Origin: Rhodospirillales bacterium
GTDB taxonomy: Bacteria; Pseudomonadota; Alphaproteobacteria; Rhodospirillales_A; JACZKS01
Assembly (NCBI GenBank): GCA_018648445.1
Contig: JABGRG010000096.1
Coordinates: 1 to 15,335 of the forward strand
Reading direction: 5' to 3'
Length of the DNA: 15,335 bases
Each line of letters opens with the position of its first letter. Positions within the stretch are counted from its first letter, which is position 1. The position numbers were made by a program, and so were the translations under genes. Under the pieces are notes generated by a model. It was not told where the DNA came from and ran no database searches. It worked only from the letters and a program-made list of their open reading frames with translations. Shown piece after piece: positions 14,054 to 15,335 of the stretch.

Positions 14054-15172
14054 TTAATCCTTGGCTGCTGGAATTGGCCTGCGTTCGACCACGTTTAGGC
14101 CATAACCCTCAAGCCCGATGATGGTTCGGTCCGTATTTGAAAGAAGGATCATCTCGCGAACACCCAGATCCAGAAGTATCTGCGCTCCGACGCCGTAATC
14201 CCTCAGCGCCCCGCCCTTTTGTTCGCCAGCCCCTTTCTTGGCCTCAAGGCTGGTCGATATTCCCGTCGGCCTGGGATCGCGGATAAGAACGACGACGCCG
14301 CGCCCTTCCTCGCCGATCAACGACATGGCGCGGGCCAGCTCGCCTGCCTTGCCGGTGCAATCGTCGCCAAGAACATCTTCAAGGATATTCAGCGCGTGCA
14401 CTCGAACCGGAACCGGGCCGGGAGCGGCAAGGTCGCCCTTCACCAGCGCGATATGTTCGGTCGGCGCCAGTTGGTTGACATAAAGATACATCCCGAAAGT
14501 TCCGCCGTGACGGGATTCAAGGGTCGTTTCCAGGGTTCGCTCGACAATTCGGTCATTGCGCAGCCGGTACGCAATCAGATCGGCGATGGTGCCGATTTTC
14601 AGGCCGTGATGCTGGGCGAACGCCACAAGGTCCGGAAGGCGCGCCATGGTGCCGTCTTCGTTCATGACCTCGCAGATAACCCCCGAAGGGTTCAATCCGG
14701 CCAACCGGCATACGTCGATAGCGGCTTCCGTATGGCCGGTGCGAACCAGCACGCCGCCGTCACGCCCTTCCAGCGGAAAAATATGTCCCGGTGAAACGAT
14801 GTCGTCTTTTTTCTTGGTGGGATCGACGGCCACGGCAATGGTACGCGCCCGGTCGGACGCGGAAATTCCGGTGGTGATCCCTTCCCTGGCCTCAATGGAA
14901 ATCGTAAACGCCGTCTGATGACGCGATTCGTTGTCACGCGCCATGAACGGCAGGTCGAGCTCTTTGATCCGCCCGCTGGTCAAAGCCAGACAAATGAGCC
15001 CGCGTCCGTACTTGGCCATGAAGTTGACCGTCTCGGGCGTCGCCATTTGGGCCGGAATAATCAGATCGCCCTCGTTCTCGCGGTCTTCATCATCGACAAG
15101 AATAAACATCCGCCCGTTGCGGGCGTCTTCGATGATTTCGTCGACCGATGAAAGATATTCGAGATTTGACAC
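14054..15172 (-). CDS. ribB: 3,4-dihydroxy-2-butanone-4-phosphate synthase with a degenerate GTP cyclohydrolase II-like domain (RibBX type, GTG start)
   Basis: The N-terminal half (about 1-208) is an intact DHBP synthase, which turns ribulose 5-phosphate into the four-carbon unit of riboflavin. It has the acidic metal loop [17 protein letters not shown] (26-42), [36 protein letters not shown] (127-154, with HTEA at 147-150) and [16 protein letters not shown]. The C-terminal half (about 209-372) looks like GTP cyclohydrolase II but lacks its zinc ligands. VRVHSEC-type sequence is replaced by VRVHALN (256-262), and the usual double-Cys motif is reduced to DDCTGK (270-275). GEEGRG and [16 protein letters not shown] remain. 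The start is GTG (15170-15172), with AAGGA about 7 nt upstream inside the ribE end. It is likely DHBP synthase only, so a separate ribA would be needed. Confidence 0.92.
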   Translation of the reverse strand: MSNLEYLSSVDEIIEDARNGRMFILVDDEDRENEGDLIIPAQMATPETVNFMAKYGRGLICLALTSGRIKELDLPFMARDNESRHQTAFTISIEAREGITTGISASDRARTIAVAVDPTKKKDDIVSPGHIFPLEGRDGGVLVRTGHTEAAIDVCRLAGLNPSGVICEVMNEDGTMARLPDLVAFAQHHGLKIGTIADLIAYRLRNDRIVERTLETTLESRHGGTFGMYLYVNQLAPTEHIALVKGDLAAPGPVPVRVHALNILEDVLGDDCTGKAGELARAMSLIGEEGRGVVVLIRDPRPTGISTSLEAKKGAGEQKGGALRDYGVGAQILLDLGVREMILLSNTDRTIIGLEGYGLNVVERRPIPAAKD

Positions 15173-15174
15173 GG

Positions 15175-15335
15175 CTATTCCTTATCCAGAAGGCGCGCAA
15201 CATAACGCGCCAGCATATCGATTTCCAGATTGACGCGTGACCCGGGTTCCAGTTTTCCCAGGGTCGTTACCTCTTGCGTGTGGGGAATGACGTTGACGCC
15301 GAAGTTCGTTCCATCGACTTCATTGACGGTCATGG
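15175..15335 (-). CDS. ribE: riboflavin synthase alpha chain, C-terminal 52 residues (truncated by window edge)
   Basis: The frame enters from the right edge and ends at TAG (15175-15177). The 52 visible residues, including MTVNEVDGTNFGVNVIPHT, EVTTLGKLEPGSRVNLE and IDMLARYVARLL, are the typical end of the second lumazine-binding barrel of riboflavin synthase. That enzyme dismutates two lumazines to riboflavin. The downstream ribB starts 2 nt after this stop. The N-terminal barrel, ribD and any FMN riboswitch would lie beyond the window. Confidence 0.9.
   Translation of the reverse strand, partial: MTVNEVDGTNFGVNVIPHTQEVTTLGKLEPGSRVNLEIDMLARYVARLLDKE

Noticed and set aside
15175..15335. FMN riboswitch for the rib genes
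   Set aside because: None is visible; the operon is cut by the window edge inside ribE, and any riboswitch would be further upstream.

Overview
The window is a stretch of an alphaproteobacterial chromosome, most likely from a Rhodospirillales/Rhodospirillaceae-type organism. This is inferred from gene order and protein style, since no 16S or other taxonomic marker is present. The supporting gene strings are ribE-ribB-ribH-nusB-thiL, a cytochrome bc1 chaperone-DUF177-rpmF-plsX-fabH-ihfA-merR block, and a K+-independent proton-pumping pyrophosphatase. Base composition is GC-rich and even throughout. I see no insertion sequences, prophage genes, CRISPR arrays or attachment sites. Almost everything is on the minus strand; the exceptions are bamE and one small membrane-peptide ORF.

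Read from the right-hand end in the direction of transcription, the layout is as follows. (1) 15335-12103 is a riboflavin/thiamine operon: the 3' end of riboflavin synthase (ribE), a DHBP synthase carrying a degenerate GTP cyclohydrolase II-like tail (ribB, RibBX type), lumazine synthase (ribH), nusB and thiL. The genes are packed with 4-17 nt overlaps or gaps of a few nt. (2) 12035-11565 is an orphan FliL-like single-pass membrane protein. (3) 11384-9291 is hppA, followed by a strong intrinsic terminator. (4) bamE (8748-9200, plus) converges on hppA and diverges from the bc1 chaperone gene. (5) 8655-4340 is the envelope and central-metabolism block: bc1 assembly chaperone, DUF177/YceD, L32 (rpmF), plsX, fabH, then ihfA and a MerR-type regulator behind their own promoter. 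(6) tRNA-Pro(GGG) has a recognisable promoter and a perfect 11-bp hairpin terminator. (7) 3981-420 is a three-gene MacA/MacB-type efflux or export operon, adaptor-ATPase-permease, joined by ATGA overlaps. (8) The left edge holds a 33-residue single-TM ORF on the plus strand, whose stop lies 2 nt from the permease stop, and the first 12 codons of an unidentified minus-strand gene.

Most of the genes are conserved housekeeping functions. The points most worth a second look are: the Spy/CpxP-like (LTxxQ) helical insertion inside the MacA-type adaptor, together with a GTAAC-N5-GTAAC direct repeat upstream of its operon; the small membrane peptide; a terminator hairpin overlapping the predicted rpmF start site; a hairpin that hides the plsX Shine-Dalgarno directly before a TTG start; the zinc-less GTP cyclohydrolase II-like domain on RibB; and the FliL-like orphan between thiL and hppA. 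I found no clearly undescribed multi-gene system. The nearest candidate is the MacA/Spy-like hybrid exporter.
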